Assembly: GCF_001672915.1 (NCBI RefSeq) | Contig: NZ_LZKR01000029.1 | Span: 86,679 to 150,678 of the forward strand | Length of the DNA: 64,000 bases | Direction: 5' to 3' | DNA from: Mycobacterium sp. 1245805.9 | GTDB taxonomy: Bacteria > Actinomycetota > Actinomycetes > Mycobacteriales > Mycobacteriaceae | In this document: positions 16,713-25,549 of the stretch, in pieces | Position numbering within the stretch: the stretch's first letter is position 1 | Layout: each line of letters opens with the position of its first letter | Notes under the pieces: generated by a model | What the model saw: the letters and a program-made list of their open reading frames with translations, nothing else | Told to the model about the DNA's origin: nothing | Database searches by the model: none | Made by a program: the position numbers and the translations under genes

Positions 16713-17538
16713 CATCGCACAAAGGTACGGACCGTGGGCGGTGATCGTCGGCGCGTCCGATGGATGCGGCGCGCTGTTCGCCGAACGGTTGGCACGGGAA
16801 GGAGTGAACGTCGCGCTCGTCGCCCGTCGCCAACGCCTTCTCGAGGAGGTGGCCGAGGCGATTCACGAGCGCACCGGTGCCGAAACTCGGACGCTCGCCA
16901 TCGATCTCACCGAGGCCGACGCTTCGCAGTCCATCATCGACGCCACCGCAGACATCGAGGTCGGCATGCTGGTGTACTGCGCCGGCGGGGATCCGAATTA
17001 CCAACCTTTTCTTGCCAATCCGGTATCGGCGGCCGAAGCCCTGCTGCAACGCAACTGCCTGGTGCTGATGCGGTTGTGCCACCACTTCGCGGGTCTCATG
17101 GTTGAGCGAGGACGAGGCGGCATCGTGAACTTTACTTCGGGTGCTGCGCTGGCCGGTGGCCGAAACATGGTGGCATACGGAGGAACCAAGGCCTTCGACA
17201 TGGTTTTCACTGAGGGGCTGTGGGCGGAGTTGCACGACAAGGGCGTGGACGTCCTGGGTCTGGTCCTCGGCATGACCGACACACCGGCTCTGCGGCAACT
17301 GGAGTTCGAGCGCGGCCGACTCAAATCTGTCGACGAGGTTCCCCCGGGTGCGGTGACCGCGGCGAGCGTGGTGGATGAGGCGTTCGCCAATCTTGGCAAC
17401 GGACCGACGATCGCCACGGGCGATGACGTCCGAATGGCGTCTGAACTTTTCAAGCACATGTCACGCAACGAAGTGGTTCGGCTGATCATGCAGATGAGCA
17501 CCGAAGTCATGGGATCCGACGCGCGGCAACTGGATTAG
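16705..17538 (+). CDS. Short-chain dehydrogenase/reductase (SDR)
   Basis: 277 residues. Cofactor loop VGASDGCGALFAERL (GASDGCG), VYCAGG near residue 90, and the catalytic Ser/YGGTK pair (SGAALAGGRNMVAYGGTKAF). The ATG lies eight bases before the end of the SnoaL-like gene. It should interconvert a hydroxyl and keto group on the substrate handled by this operon. Confidence 0.88.
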   Translation: MGDIAQRYGPWAVIVGASDGCGALFAERLAREGVNVALVARRQRLLEEVAEAIHERTGAETRTLAIDLTEADASQSIIDATADIEVGMLVYCAGGDPNYQPFLANPVSAAEALLQRNCLVLMRLCHHFAGLMVERGRGGIVNFTSGAALAGGRNMVAYGGTKAFDMVFTEGLWAELHDKGVDVLGLVLGMTDTPALRQLEFERGRLKSVDEVPPGAVTAASVVDEAFANLGNGPTIATGDDVRMASELFKHMSRNEVVRLIMQMSTEVMGSDARQLD

Positions 17539-17546
17539 ACAGGGCT

Positions 17547-18509
17547 ATGTTCACCCTTCGCTTCGACATGCGAGCGCCCTCCATCGGAGCGCCGGCCACC
17601 GAGTTGTACGCCGCGGCCAGTGAGATGTCGGCATGGGCCGAGCAGCATGGCTGTATCGCCGTCGTGCTGTGCGAACACCACTGCGCAGATGACGGTTATC
17701 TGCCGTCGCCGTTGCTGCTCGGCGCGGCCATTGCCGCTCGCACGAAGCAACTGATGCTGAACCTGACGATCTTGTTGCCCTTCTACGATCCGGCACGGCT
17801 GGCCGAGGACATGGCCGTGCTGGATCACATCAGCGCGGGCAGAGCCACCTATGTATTCGGAATCGGATATCGCGCTGAGGAATACGATCACTTCGGGCTC
17901 TCTATGTCCGACCGCGGCAGGCTGGCCGACGAGAAGCTCGGCGTGCTACGCCGCCTCCTTGCCGGCGAAGAGATCGAATACGGCGGCAGGCGAATGAAGG
18001 TCACCCCACGACCGCGCACGCCGGAAGGTCCCATGATGAGCTGGGGCGGTGCCAGCCTGGCAGCCGCTCGGCGTGCTGGACGCAATGGTCTCGGGTTGCT
18101 TGCCAACGGCGGAGTGCCCGGAATGCGGGAGGCCTACGAAAAAGCATGCCGCGACAACGGGTTCGAGCCCGGCTTCGTCCTCATCCCCGAGCGTGACGCG
18201 GCGACCAACTGCTTCGTCGCCGACGACGTCGACGCGGCATGGGACGAGATCGGCAAGTACCTCCTGCACGATGCAATGGCCTACTCGGAGTGGAACCCCG
18301 GCAACGCCGTGTCAGCCAACATCACCACCGCCACGACCATCGACGAGCTTCGCAATACGTCGTCACATGTGATCCTCTCGGTCGACGAAGCGCGCAAGCG
18401 CATCGCAGCGGGTGAGATGTTCAACATCTCGCCGTTATGCGGCGGGATACCGCCCGCGATCGCATGGCCCTATTTAGAGAGATTCGCTGCACTAGCCGAA
18501 AGGACATGA
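17547..18509 (+). CDS. LLM class flavin-dependent oxidoreductase (luciferase-like)
   Basis: 320 residues. TIM-barrel luciferase-like features: CIAVVLCEHHCADDGYLPSP, LAEDMAVLDHISAGRATYVF, GIGYRAEEYDHFGL and the VTPRPRTPEGPMMSWGG stretch. In mycobacteria many members use F420, others FMN; which one cannot be told here. Same operon as the SDR (8-base gap). Confidence 0.85.
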   Translation: MFTLRFDMRAPSIGAPATELYAAASEMSAWAEQHGCIAVVLCEHHCADDGYLPSPLLLGAAIAARTKQLMLNLTILLPFYDPARLAEDMAVLDHISAGRATYVFGIGYRAEEYDHFGLSMSDRGRLADEKLGVLRRLLAGEEIEYGGRRMKVTPRPRTPEGPMMSWGGASLAAARRAGRNGLGLLANGGVPGMREAYEKACRDNGFEPGFVLIPERDAATNCFVADDVDAAWDEIGKYLLHDAMAYSEWNPGNAVSANITTATTIDELRNTSSHVILSVDEARKRIAAGEMFNISPLCGGIPPAIAWPYLERFAALAERT

Positions 18510-18510
18510 G

Positions 18511-19062
18511 ATGGCCCAGGACCGCGTGGCGCTACACGAAAGGATTGCCTTCACGAAGTGGGAGGGCTATGCAAAACCGATTGAGCGCAACCGCCACGTT
18601 ACATTCGGCGACGAGTTCATCTGGGCACCCGATTATGTGATGATGAGTCCCCTGTTTAACGACGGGGTCCCGCAGTCGGCCGCCGATATGCGTTCCGGCG
18701 AGGTCGCGGCGGCCATCGCCAAGTATGCGCCGGACGGCGATATTCTCACCCCGGAGTGGCGCATGTGGTGGAAGCACATGCCGGACTACCGGCTGATCAG
18801 CCCATTCGAATGTGTGGCTGGCGATTGGGGCTTCTCCTCCTGCGACACCTATGCGGGGACACTTCCCGACGGGACCCGGTTGGAACTGCGGGAATGGGAC
18901 TACATCTGGACCGACGAGAAGGGGCGTATCTCGCGCTGGGACTGGTTTGTCGACTCGGCCGAGTGGAAATCGTTGCTGGCACTGATCGGGCTCGAGCCCG
19001 ACGGGCTGACGAGCCAGGAGTACACCATCAACTTCCTGAAGGAGGGCGGCGTGGGGGCCTAG
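18511..19062 (+). CDS. NTF2-like protein, 183 aa (paralogue of the protein at 21718-22266)
   Basis: ATG one base after the luciferase-like stop, with AAAGGA upstream. Rich in aromatic motifs: WAPDYVMMSPLFN, YAPDGDILTPEWRMWWKHMP, DWGFSSCDTYAGTLPDGT, REWDYIWTDEKGRISRWDWF. These match the minus-strand protein at 21.7-22.3 kb along the whole length. The size and pattern suggest a SnoaL/NTF2-type fold, probably acting with the P450s that neighbour both copies. The function is unknown. Confidence 0.8.
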   Translation: MAQDRVALHERIAFTKWEGYAKPIERNRHVTFGDEFIWAPDYVMMSPLFNDGVPQSAADMRSGEVAAAIAKYAPDGDILTPEWRMWWKHMPDYRLISPFECVAGDWGFSSCDTYAGTLPDGTRLELREWDYIWTDEKGRISRWDWFVDSAEWKSLLALIGLEPDGLTSQEYTINFLKEGGVGA

Positions 19063-19266
19063 CGCTCCAGCCGTGATCACCCTACCCACCTTCTGGAGAC
19101 GGTGCATAACGAGCGAGGCCAGTCCGTGCTATTACGTGAGAAGATCTACTCTCAATATTGTAAGGAGGTCTTTACGCGCAGGAGGCGCACAGAGACTACG
19201 ACCGCTGAACTGACCGGCCACCTGGCTCAAGATCACGTGGCGCACATCGAAACGTAAAGGAGGGCA

Positions 19267-20493
19267 ATGAACGATCATTCCGGCACGTCTCCGGGATCCG
19301 TTCACTTCGATCCCTTCTCGGATGAGTTCTTCAACGATCCGTTCGAGACTTACCGCCAACTACGCGATCGGGCGCCGGTCTACCACAGCACGCAGTACGA
19401 CTTCTGGGCCCTTTCCCGCTATGAGGACGTCGCGCCCGCGATGCGTGATCACGAAACATATTCCTCGGCGAAGGGAGTGACCCTCGATCATTTCATCGAT
19501 CCTGACGCGATGGTCCCGCACGGGGTGATCATCATGATGGACCCTCCGCAGCACACCAGAATGCGGTCGCTGGTGAACAAGGTATTTACCCCACGTGCAA
19601 TCGCCAAGCTCGAGCCGATGATCCGGAATGTGATCGAAACAATCGCGCAAACCATCGATGTGACGTCGTTCGACATGGTCGAGGACTTCTCGGCACCATT
19701 CCCCGTCGAGATCATCACCACGATGTTGGGGGTGCCGCCGGACGGTCGCCAGCAGATCCGGCACTGGCTCGACGCGCTGCTGGAACGCGAGCCGGGAAAC
19801 ATCAGCACGACGCTGCACGGGCGCGAGTCGGCGGTGACCATGTGGAGGTATTACTACGACCTTGTCGTCGAGAAACGCGCCAACCCGCAAGACGACATGA
19901 TTTCGCGGCTCACCCAGGTCGAGGTCGAACGCGATGACGGCACCATGACCCGCCTCGACGACACGGAGATTTCGGCCTTTGCGTCGATGCTCGGCGGTGC
20001 GGGCGCCGAGACGGTGACCAAGCTGGTCGCCAGCGCCGCAGTGGTGTTTGCGCGACACCAGGACCAATGGCAGGCACTAAGGCGAGACCGAAGCCTTATC
20101 CCCGCCGCCTTCGAAGAGCTGCTGCGTTACGAGGGACCATCGCAATACGACATCCGTTGGAGCAAGGTCGATGTCGAGCTTCATGGCACGGTGATGCCCA
20201 AGCACAAGCCGGTGATGCTCATCAATGGTTCGGCCACCAGGGATGAGCGTGCGTTCGTCGACGCAGATCGCTTCGACATCTATCGTCGGCACTCCGGCCA
20301 CAACCTCGGATTCGGCTACGGAATACACAGCTGTCTCGGCGCGGCACTGGCGCGCATGGAGGGACGCATTGCCATCGATGCCCTGTTGGACTTGATCCCC
20401 GAGTTCGAGGTAGACGTCGCGGGCCTGCAACGGGTCAAGATGCCGAATGTCTTCGGCTGGGGACGCGTACCCGTGCGTGCCGTAGCGCAATGA
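19267..20493 (+). CDS. Cytochrome P450
   Basis: 408 residues, ATG with AAAGGAGGG immediately upstream. MLGGAGAETVTKL is the I-helix, ELLRYEGPSQY the ExxR helix end, and FGYGIHSCLG places the haem Cys at 356. It closely resembles the minus-strand P450 at 22.3-23.5 kb (shared FDPFS, YRxLRD, HETYSSAKG, VFTPRAIA, GGAGAETVTKL, FGYGIHSCLGAALARME). The 204-base gap before it holds no convincing gene. No ferredoxin nearby. Confidence 0.92.
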   Translation: MNDHSGTSPGSVHFDPFSDEFFNDPFETYRQLRDRAPVYHSTQYDFWALSRYEDVAPAMRDHETYSSAKGVTLDHFIDPDAMVPHGVIIMMDPPQHTRMRSLVNKVFTPRAIAKLEPMIRNVIETIAQTIDVTSFDMVEDFSAPFPVEIITTMLGVPPDGRQQIRHWLDALLEREPGNISTTLHGRESAVTMWRYYYDLVVEKRANPQDDMISRLTQVEVERDDGTMTRLDDTEISAFASMLGGAGAETVTKLVASAAVVFARHQDQWQALRRDRSLIPAAFEELLRYEGPSQYDIRWSKVDVELHGTVMPKHKPVMLINGSATRDERAFVDADRFDIYRRHSGHNLGFGYGIHSCLGAALARMEGRIAIDALLDLIPEFEVDVAGLQRVKMPNVFGWGRVPVRAVAQ

Positions 20494-20556
20494 TCCGCCG
20501 TAACCGTGGAGCACGATGATGGCGGCTCCCGGCAAAACGACATAGGAGATTGAACG

Positions 20557-21681
20557 GTGGCAACTGAGAAACGTGGAAGGTATCGCGTTGTTCACGTAGG
20601 TACGGGACTGACCGGGAAGGAGGCACTCCGGGCAATCATCGATGATCCGGCACTGGAACTCGTCGGAGTCAAAGTGTCCACGCCCGAAAAGGCCGGAGTC
20701 GACGCGGGTCGCCTGTGTGGCCGAACGGAGGTCGGTATAGGGGCAACCGACGATCTCGACGCGGTGCTGGCTCTCACGCCGGACTGTGTTACCTACTGTG
20801 CCACCGCTGTCCGGCGCGAGAACGACGCAATTGCCGACATCGTCACCTACCTCGAGGCGGGGATCAACGTCGTGACGATCTCGACGATCCCGATGGTCTA
20901 CCCGCCTGCGGCGCCGCCGCAGTGGCGCGCGGCCGTAGAAGCCGCAGCGGCAAAGGGTAATTCGACTTTCTACGCCACCGGCGCCGAGCCGGGCTTCGTC
21001 AGCCTTAACATCCCTACCGCCCTGCTTGCCGGCGCCGGAACCGTCGAGTCCTATCGGATGGACGAATACGCGATCGACCTCGACAAGTCCTACCCCATCT
21101 GGGATGTCCTGCACGAATCCATGGGGTTTGGAAAGCCGGACGGGCATGTGCCCGCTCGAATCGCGTCAGGCAAGGTCAACCACGATTGGGAGACCGTGGT
21201 GCGCTACATCGCCGACATCCTCGGTCTGGAACTCAACGGAGTGGAACTGGATTGGGAAACGTTGCTCGCACCAACGGATCTGGAAACCGAAATCGGCGTG
21301 ATTCCGGAAGGGACGATTTGCGCGCACCGTTGGCAGCTCGCCGGCGTCATCGACGGTCGGCCAGCGGTCGCGGTGCAGTATTTCGCAACGGTGAGTTCCA
21401 CACCCTGGCCGGAGCGATGGCCCAGGCCGTCGAGGGAAGACCAAGGTGGCATGGTCATCCGAGTCGAGGGGAGGCCCAGTATGTGTTTGGAGCTGTACTT
21501 CGAGCAATCGGCCTCGGATCGAGTCAATCCGGGTGTCGCGGTTACAGCGCTGGCTGCGGTCAACTCCATACCCGAGGTCGTGGACGCGGCACCCGGCGTG
21601 CTTGGTTATCCCTTGGCGGGTCCAGCAGTCGTGAGCAGGCAATCACGAACCAGATCTCGCCCTTACACCGCTACCCGCTGA
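20557..21681 (+). CDS. DapB/diaminopentanoate-dehydrogenase-like NAD(P)-binding reductase (paralogue 1 of 5)
   Basis: 374 residues from the GTG at 20557 (AGGAG upstream). N-terminal Rossmann loop VVHVGTGLTGKEAL, then VKVSTPEKAGVDAGRLCG, EAGINVVTISTIPM and TGAEPGFVSLNIP; the C-terminal domain ends AVNSIPEVVDAAPG. These blocks recur in four other proteins of the window. The family is usually named after dihydrodipicolinate reductase or 2,4-diaminopentanoate dehydrogenase, but true lysine biosynthesis is unlikely. The last 20 residues (SRQSRTRSRPYTATR) diverge from the paralogues and may mark a rearranged end. Confidence 0.8.
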   Translation: MATEKRGRYRVVHVGTGLTGKEALRAIIDDPALELVGVKVSTPEKAGVDAGRLCGRTEVGIGATDDLDAVLALTPDCVTYCATAVRRENDAIADIVTYLEAGINVVTISTIPMVYPPAAPPQWRAAVEAAAAKGNSTFYATGAEPGFVSLNIPTALLAGAGTVESYRMDEYAIDLDKSYPIWDVLHESMGFGKPDGHVPARIASGKVNHDWETVVRYIADILGLELNGVELDWETLLAPTDLETEIGVIPEGTICAHRWQLAGVIDGRPAVAVQYFATVSSTPWPERWPRPSREDQGGMVIRVEGRPSMCLELYFEQSASDRVNPGVAVTALAAVNSIPEVVDAAPGVLGYPLAGPAVVSRQSRTRSRPYTATR

Positions 21682-21717
21682 TGGCGCGGTCGACGAAGCA
21701 CATCAAGGCGCCAGACC

Positions 21718-22266
21718 TCAGCCCACAATGCTGCCTTCACGCAGGAAGTTAACGGTGTAGGCCTGATACGTCAGGCTGTCGCGATCGAGGCCGATGAGAT
21801 CGACGAAGGGATACCACTCCCGGGAATCGACGAACCAGTCCCAACGGGTTATGTGGCCCTCGTCGTTGGTCCACACGTAATCCCATTCGTGAAGCTGGAG
21901 TACCGTGCCGTCGGTCAGCGTTCCCGCGTAGGTGTCGCGGACTGCGAACCCCCAATCGGCAGAGGTGCACTCGAACGGAGTGACGATTCGAAAGTCCGGC
22001 ATGTGCTTCCACCACATGCGGAATTCGCACGTGAGCATGTCTCCGTCGGGCGCGTACTTCTGCATGGCCGCGAGAACCTCCTCCGACGCCAGGTCGGCCA
22101 TCACGTGATCGGCGCCGCCGTTGAACAGGGGGCACATCATTACAGCGTCTGGTGCGTAGACCCACTCCTCGCCGTAGCTGATTTTGCCGGTCTCGGGAGC
22201 CTTCGCGTAGGTCTCCCACTTCCCGTGTGCGATCCTGCGGTGTAGAGCCACGCGATCAGAGGTCAT
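21718..22266 (-). CDS. NTF2-like protein, 182 aa (paralogue of the protein at 18511-19062)
   Basis: Starts MTSDRVALHRRIAHGKWE and shares APDAVMMCPLFN, YAPDGDMLTCEFRMWWKHMP, DWGFAVRDTYAGTLTDGT and RWDWFVDSREW with its plus-strand paralogue. It lies 42 bases downstream of the P450 stop on the same strand, completing a second P450/NTF2-like pair. Function unknown; an auxiliary or isomerase role next to P450 chemistry is inference. Confidence 0.8.
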   Translation of the reverse strand: MTSDRVALHRRIAHGKWETYAKAPETGKISYGEEWVYAPDAVMMCPLFNGGADHVMADLASEEVLAAMQKYAPDGDMLTCEFRMWWKHMPDFRIVTPFECTSADWGFAVRDTYAGTLTDGTVLQLHEWDYVWTNDEGHITRWDWFVDSREWYPFVDLIGLDRDSLTYQAYTVNFLREGSIVG

Positions 22267-22308
22267 CTTTTCCCGCTTTCATAAAGGAGCGAACACAATT
22301 CAGTCCCG

Positions 22309-23541
22309 TCAGTCCCGCTTGCGCACGGGAACGTTGGCCCAGCCGAAAACATTCGACATGGCCACCCGGCGCAACCCGCCGCGGTCGACTTCGTACTCCG
22401 GGATGAGGTCGAGCAGCGCGTCGAGAGCGATGCGGCTCTCCATCCTCGCCAGCGCCGCCCCCAGACAGCTGTGAATGCCGTAGCCGAACGCGAGATTGAA
22501 GCCCATCTTGCGCTCACGGTCGATGTCAAGCCGATCGGGATCCGGGAACATCCGTTCGTCGCGCGTCGCTGACCCGGTGACAAGCAGCACGGCGCTACCT
22601 TGGGGAATCACGTTGTCGTGCAGCACCACATCGCGGGTGGCGGTGCGAACCTGGTACTGCGACGGCGCCTCGTAACGCAATAACTCTTCGACCGCCGCGG
22701 GAATCTTGCTGCGGTCCTGTCGCAACTTCTGCCACTGGTCGGGAAAGTCGGCGAAGGCGACCATGGCGTTGCCGATCAGCTTGGTCACGGTCTCGGCTCC
22801 AGCGCCTCCGAGCATGGTCGCGAATCCGGTGATATCTACGTCGGTCAGTTTCTCCACCTGACCGTCGCGCTCGATCTCGGTCTCGATAAGCCGGCTGATC
22901 ATGTCGTCGCGGGGTTCGGCGCGCCGCTGCTGAACAAGGTTGTAGTAGTAGATGCCGGTCTTCGTCGATGCCTCGAAACCTTCTGCGGGAACCGCGATCT
23001 GACCCGGGCGCCGTTCGAGCAACAGGTCGAGCCAGTGCCGGATCTGGTCACGATCCTGCTTCGGCACCCCGAGCATGGTGGTGATGATCTCGTTCGGGAA
23101 CCGGGCCGAGAAGTCGGCCACCACGTCGAAAGAAGACGGGTCGATTGCGTGGATTCGTTCGTAGACCTTCTCGCGCACCATGTCTTCCAGCGCGGCAATG
23201 GCGCGCGGGGTGAACACGCTGCTGACCAGCCTGCGCATCTTGTTGTGCTCCGGCGGGTCCATCGAAATGATCACTTTCGGCACGGGTAGCGCATCGTCAT
23301 GCGCGTGCACCATGTCCAGCGTCGCGCCCTTTGCCGACGAATATGTTTCGTGGTCTTTGGTGGCGGGCGCCACGTCTTCGTACCGGGTCAGAGCCCAGAA
23401 ATCCCACCTGGCGTTGTAATAGACCGGAGCCTCGTCCCGCAGCCGCCGGTAGGTGTCGAACGCCCCGTTAAAGAAGTCTTCAGAGAACGGGTCGAATTCC
23501 ACGGGGCTGCCGGCGACTTCGTGTGACGTCGTCGCGCTCAT
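22309..23541 (-). CDS. Cytochrome P450
   Basis: 410 residues. I-helix MLGGAGAETVTKL, ELLRYEAPSQY, haem loop FGYGIHSCLG with Cys359. Closest visible relative is the P450 at 19.3-20.5 kb. The ATG overlaps the stop of the CoA transferase gene upstream (ATGA), so the order of transcription is CoA transferase, P450, NTF2-like protein. Confidence 0.92.
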   Translation of the reverse strand: MSATTSHEVAGSPVEFDPFSEDFFNGAFDTYRRLRDEAPVYYNARWDFWALTRYEDVAPATKDHETYSSAKGATLDMVHAHDDALPVPKVIISMDPPEHNKMRRLVSSVFTPRAIAALEDMVREKVYERIHAIDPSSFDVVADFSARFPNEIITTMLGVPKQDRDQIRHWLDLLLERRPGQIAVPAEGFEASTKTGIYYYNLVQQRRAEPRDDMISRLIETEIERDGQVEKLTDVDITGFATMLGGAGAETVTKLIGNAMVAFADFPDQWQKLRQDRSKIPAAVEELLRYEAPSQYQVRTATRDVVLHDNVIPQGSAVLLVTGSATRDERMFPDPDRLDIDRERKMGFNLAFGYGIHSCLGAALARMESRIALDALLDLIPEYEVDRGGLRRVAMSNVFGWANVPVRKRD

Positions 23542-24770
23542 AGGATCGCTCCGGTCTCCTTGTAAGCCGCGATGGTGTCCCAGTCGAATCCTGCCTCCAT
23601 CAACACTTCTTCGGTGTGCTGGCCGTGCTCGGGCGCCCCCGGCGGGACGACGGCATGCTCGTCGAACTGGACGGGGTTGGTGGGCAGCGAGTACGACGCA
23701 CCGTTCATCGTCGTGGTGCTGGCGATATAGCCGTTCGCGGACACCGCCGGGTCATGACACAGCTCCCCCGGCGTCTGCACCACGCCCCAGGCGCCGGAAA
23801 GGTCTGCGAGCGCTTCCCGCCATTCGGCGAGTGTGTGTTGGGCAAACGCGTTGTCCATCAGCGAAATAAGCTCAGCGCGGTTGGCGAATCGCGCTGCTGG
23901 GCCGGCGAACCGCTCATCATCGATCAATTCGGGTAGGCCGATGGCGCGCATCGCTTCCGGGTAGAACTTGTCGAGTTGCAGCATCATCAGCTGGACGTAA
24001 CGCCCGTCCTTGGTGCTGTAGGTCCCCACCAAGGGGTTGGGCGCGTCGCCGTGGCTGTAGTGCGGGACGGCGCCGCCGCCGTGGATCTGGCTGACTGCGA
24101 CGTCGGGGCTGAGGTTCCAGGCCGCAAGCCCAAGCAGGGAGACATCCACCACCGATCCCTGTCCCGTGGTCGCCTTGCGGTACAGCGCGGCCGCGATGCC
24201 GCCAGCGATCGTCATTCCTCCGAGCAGGTCGCCGAAGGCGGGTCGCGAGCGCACCAGCTCCTCGGCGTCCTCGGTGAGCACGGTGGCGATGCCGCCGCGT
24301 GCCCAGTAGGAGACACCGTCATAGCCGGGCTTGTCGGCATCGGGCCCCTTCGGACCGTGGCCCGACCCGCGGACGTACACAATGCTGGGGTTGGCGGCTC
24401 TGATGTCGTCGACGTCGATGCCCATTTTCTTGCGCCGACTAGGCAGGTAGCTGGTGAGGAACACATCGCAGGTCGCGGCCAGCTTGCGGATAACGTCCTG
24501 GCCGCCGGGAGTGCGGAGATCGACGCCGATCGACTTCTTCCCCCGATTGGGTATCTCGATCATGTAGTTGACCGTGCCGCCGCCCTCGTCGACGATGCCC
24601 ATTGTGACCAGTCCACGCTGCGGGTCACCGCCGTCACGCGGCTCGACCTTGATGACCTCGGCCCCCCACTCCGCCAGGACGGCGCCGGCCGACGGCACGA
24701 ACGTCCACGCGGCGACCTCCAGCACACGCACACCGCTGAGTACTTTGTCGACGGAAATGACGGCCTCCAT
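23538..24770 (-). CDS. CaiB/BaiF family CoA transferase
   Basis: 410 residues, complete. It starts with LSGVRVLEVAAWTFVPSAGA and WGAEVIKVEPRDGGDPQRG; RPAFGDLLGGMTIAGGIAAA carries the expected catalytic Asp (D181), followed by TTGQGSVVDVSLLG. It transfers CoA to a carboxylic acid. Operon leader for the downstream P450 and NTF2-like genes, suggesting that the P450 may act on the CoA ester or that the acid arises from P450 work. Confidence 0.88.
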   Translation of the reverse strand: MEAVISVDKVLSGVRVLEVAAWTFVPSAGAVLAEWGAEVIKVEPRDGGDPQRGLVTMGIVDEGGGTVNYMIEIPNRGKKSIGVDLRTPGGQDVIRKLAATCDVFLTSYLPSRRKKMGIDVDDIRAANPSIVYVRGSGHGPKGPDADKPGYDGVSYWARGGIATVLTEDAEELVRSRPAFGDLLGGMTIAGGIAAALYRKATTGQGSVVDVSLLGLAAWNLSPDVAVSQIHGGGAVPHYSHGDAPNPLVGTYSTKDGRYVQLMMLQLDKFYPEAMRAIGLPELIDDERFAGPAARFANRAELISLMDNAFAQHTLAEWREALADLSGAWGVVQTPGELCHDPAVSANGYIASTTTMNGASYSLPTNPVQFDEHAVVPPGAPEHGQHTEEVLMEAGFDWDTIAAYKETGAIL

Positions 24771-24903
24771 TGGTCGCGGTGGGATGGGTGCGAGCGCACC
24801 ACCAGGTCAGCAACGGCGATAACGCCTGTTTGCATTGTTTGAGAATGTCAGTTCTATGCGGTTTTGTAAACCGCGCCGACCGGCAAGCAACCCGAGCTTA
24901 AGG

Positions 24904-25473
24904 CTACGGACGTGCCGACAGCCGTTCGGGCAGCGCCGGATCCGCGTCAGCCCAAAATGCCTGCCAAGTCGGCATGCGTTGGGGCATGGCCGCGCGCAAC
25001 GGAACGTCAGCCGGCCAGCGCATGAACTCCGGTCCCGGGCGCTCCGTCACATCGACTGAATACCAGGGATGCTCCCTCCGCTTGACGAAACACCACTGGC
25101 CATCGCGGCGCTCGTAGACGTCGTCATAGCGCATCGCGATCACGTACCACCCGTCACCGTCCTCGTGTTCGGCGCGGCAATAGACCGATCCGATCGCGTG
25201 CGTGGCGTCGACGAAGTCAAACTGGTGGCCGCAGATCAGGTGGATGCTGCGGTAGAACCGCCGAAGCACCCCGTCATACCAACGTTTCAACGCATCCCTG
25301 CCACGGCCTTCCGCGCCGGCACCGACATCGTCGACGAAGAGCCCCACCAGGGTGTCGAGGTCCCGGGCGTCGAGGGCCATCGCATATTTGCTGGGCAGCT
25401 GACTGATTGCGAGGCTCGATTCCACACGGTCCAATCTGTCGCCGGCTATCGAGCTCCGCAGTTCTGTGGCCAT
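24904..25473 (-). CDS. SnoaL-like (NTF2 fold) protein, 189 aa
   Basis: Typical opening helix (SLAISQLPSKYAMALDARDL), DTLVGLFVDDVG, the FYRSIHLICGHQFDFVD core and VYERRDGQWCFVKRREHPWY. It resembles ring-hydroxylase beta-subunit-like SnoaL_4 proteins. It is divergent from the acyl-CoA ligase, with a 76-base shared promoter gap. The exact reaction is unknown. Confidence 0.8.
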   Translation of the reverse strand: MATELRSSIAGDRLDRVESSLAISQLPSKYAMALDARDLDTLVGLFVDDVGAGAEGRGRDALKRWYDGVLRRFYRSIHLICGHQFDFVDATHAIGSVYCRAEHEDGDGWYVIAMRYDDVYERRDGQWCFVKRREHPWYSVDVTERPGPEFMRWPADVPLRAAMPQRMPTWQAFWADADPALPERLSARP

Positions 25474-25549
25474 GGCGGATATTGTAAGCGGAGCCCGGAG
25501 GGCGAGAACCGGTGTTACCGTTTTCCGGAAATCCTACTATCCTGCGCTC

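Noticed and set aside
19063..19266. Possible small gene before the plus-strand P450
   Set aside because: Frames are open for short distances only and no start with a ribosome site was found; probably leader or promoter sequence.
25474..25549. Imperfect AACCGGT/ACCGTT dyad before the acyl-CoA ligase
   Set aside because: The arms differ in length and the match is weak; not better than chance in this gap.
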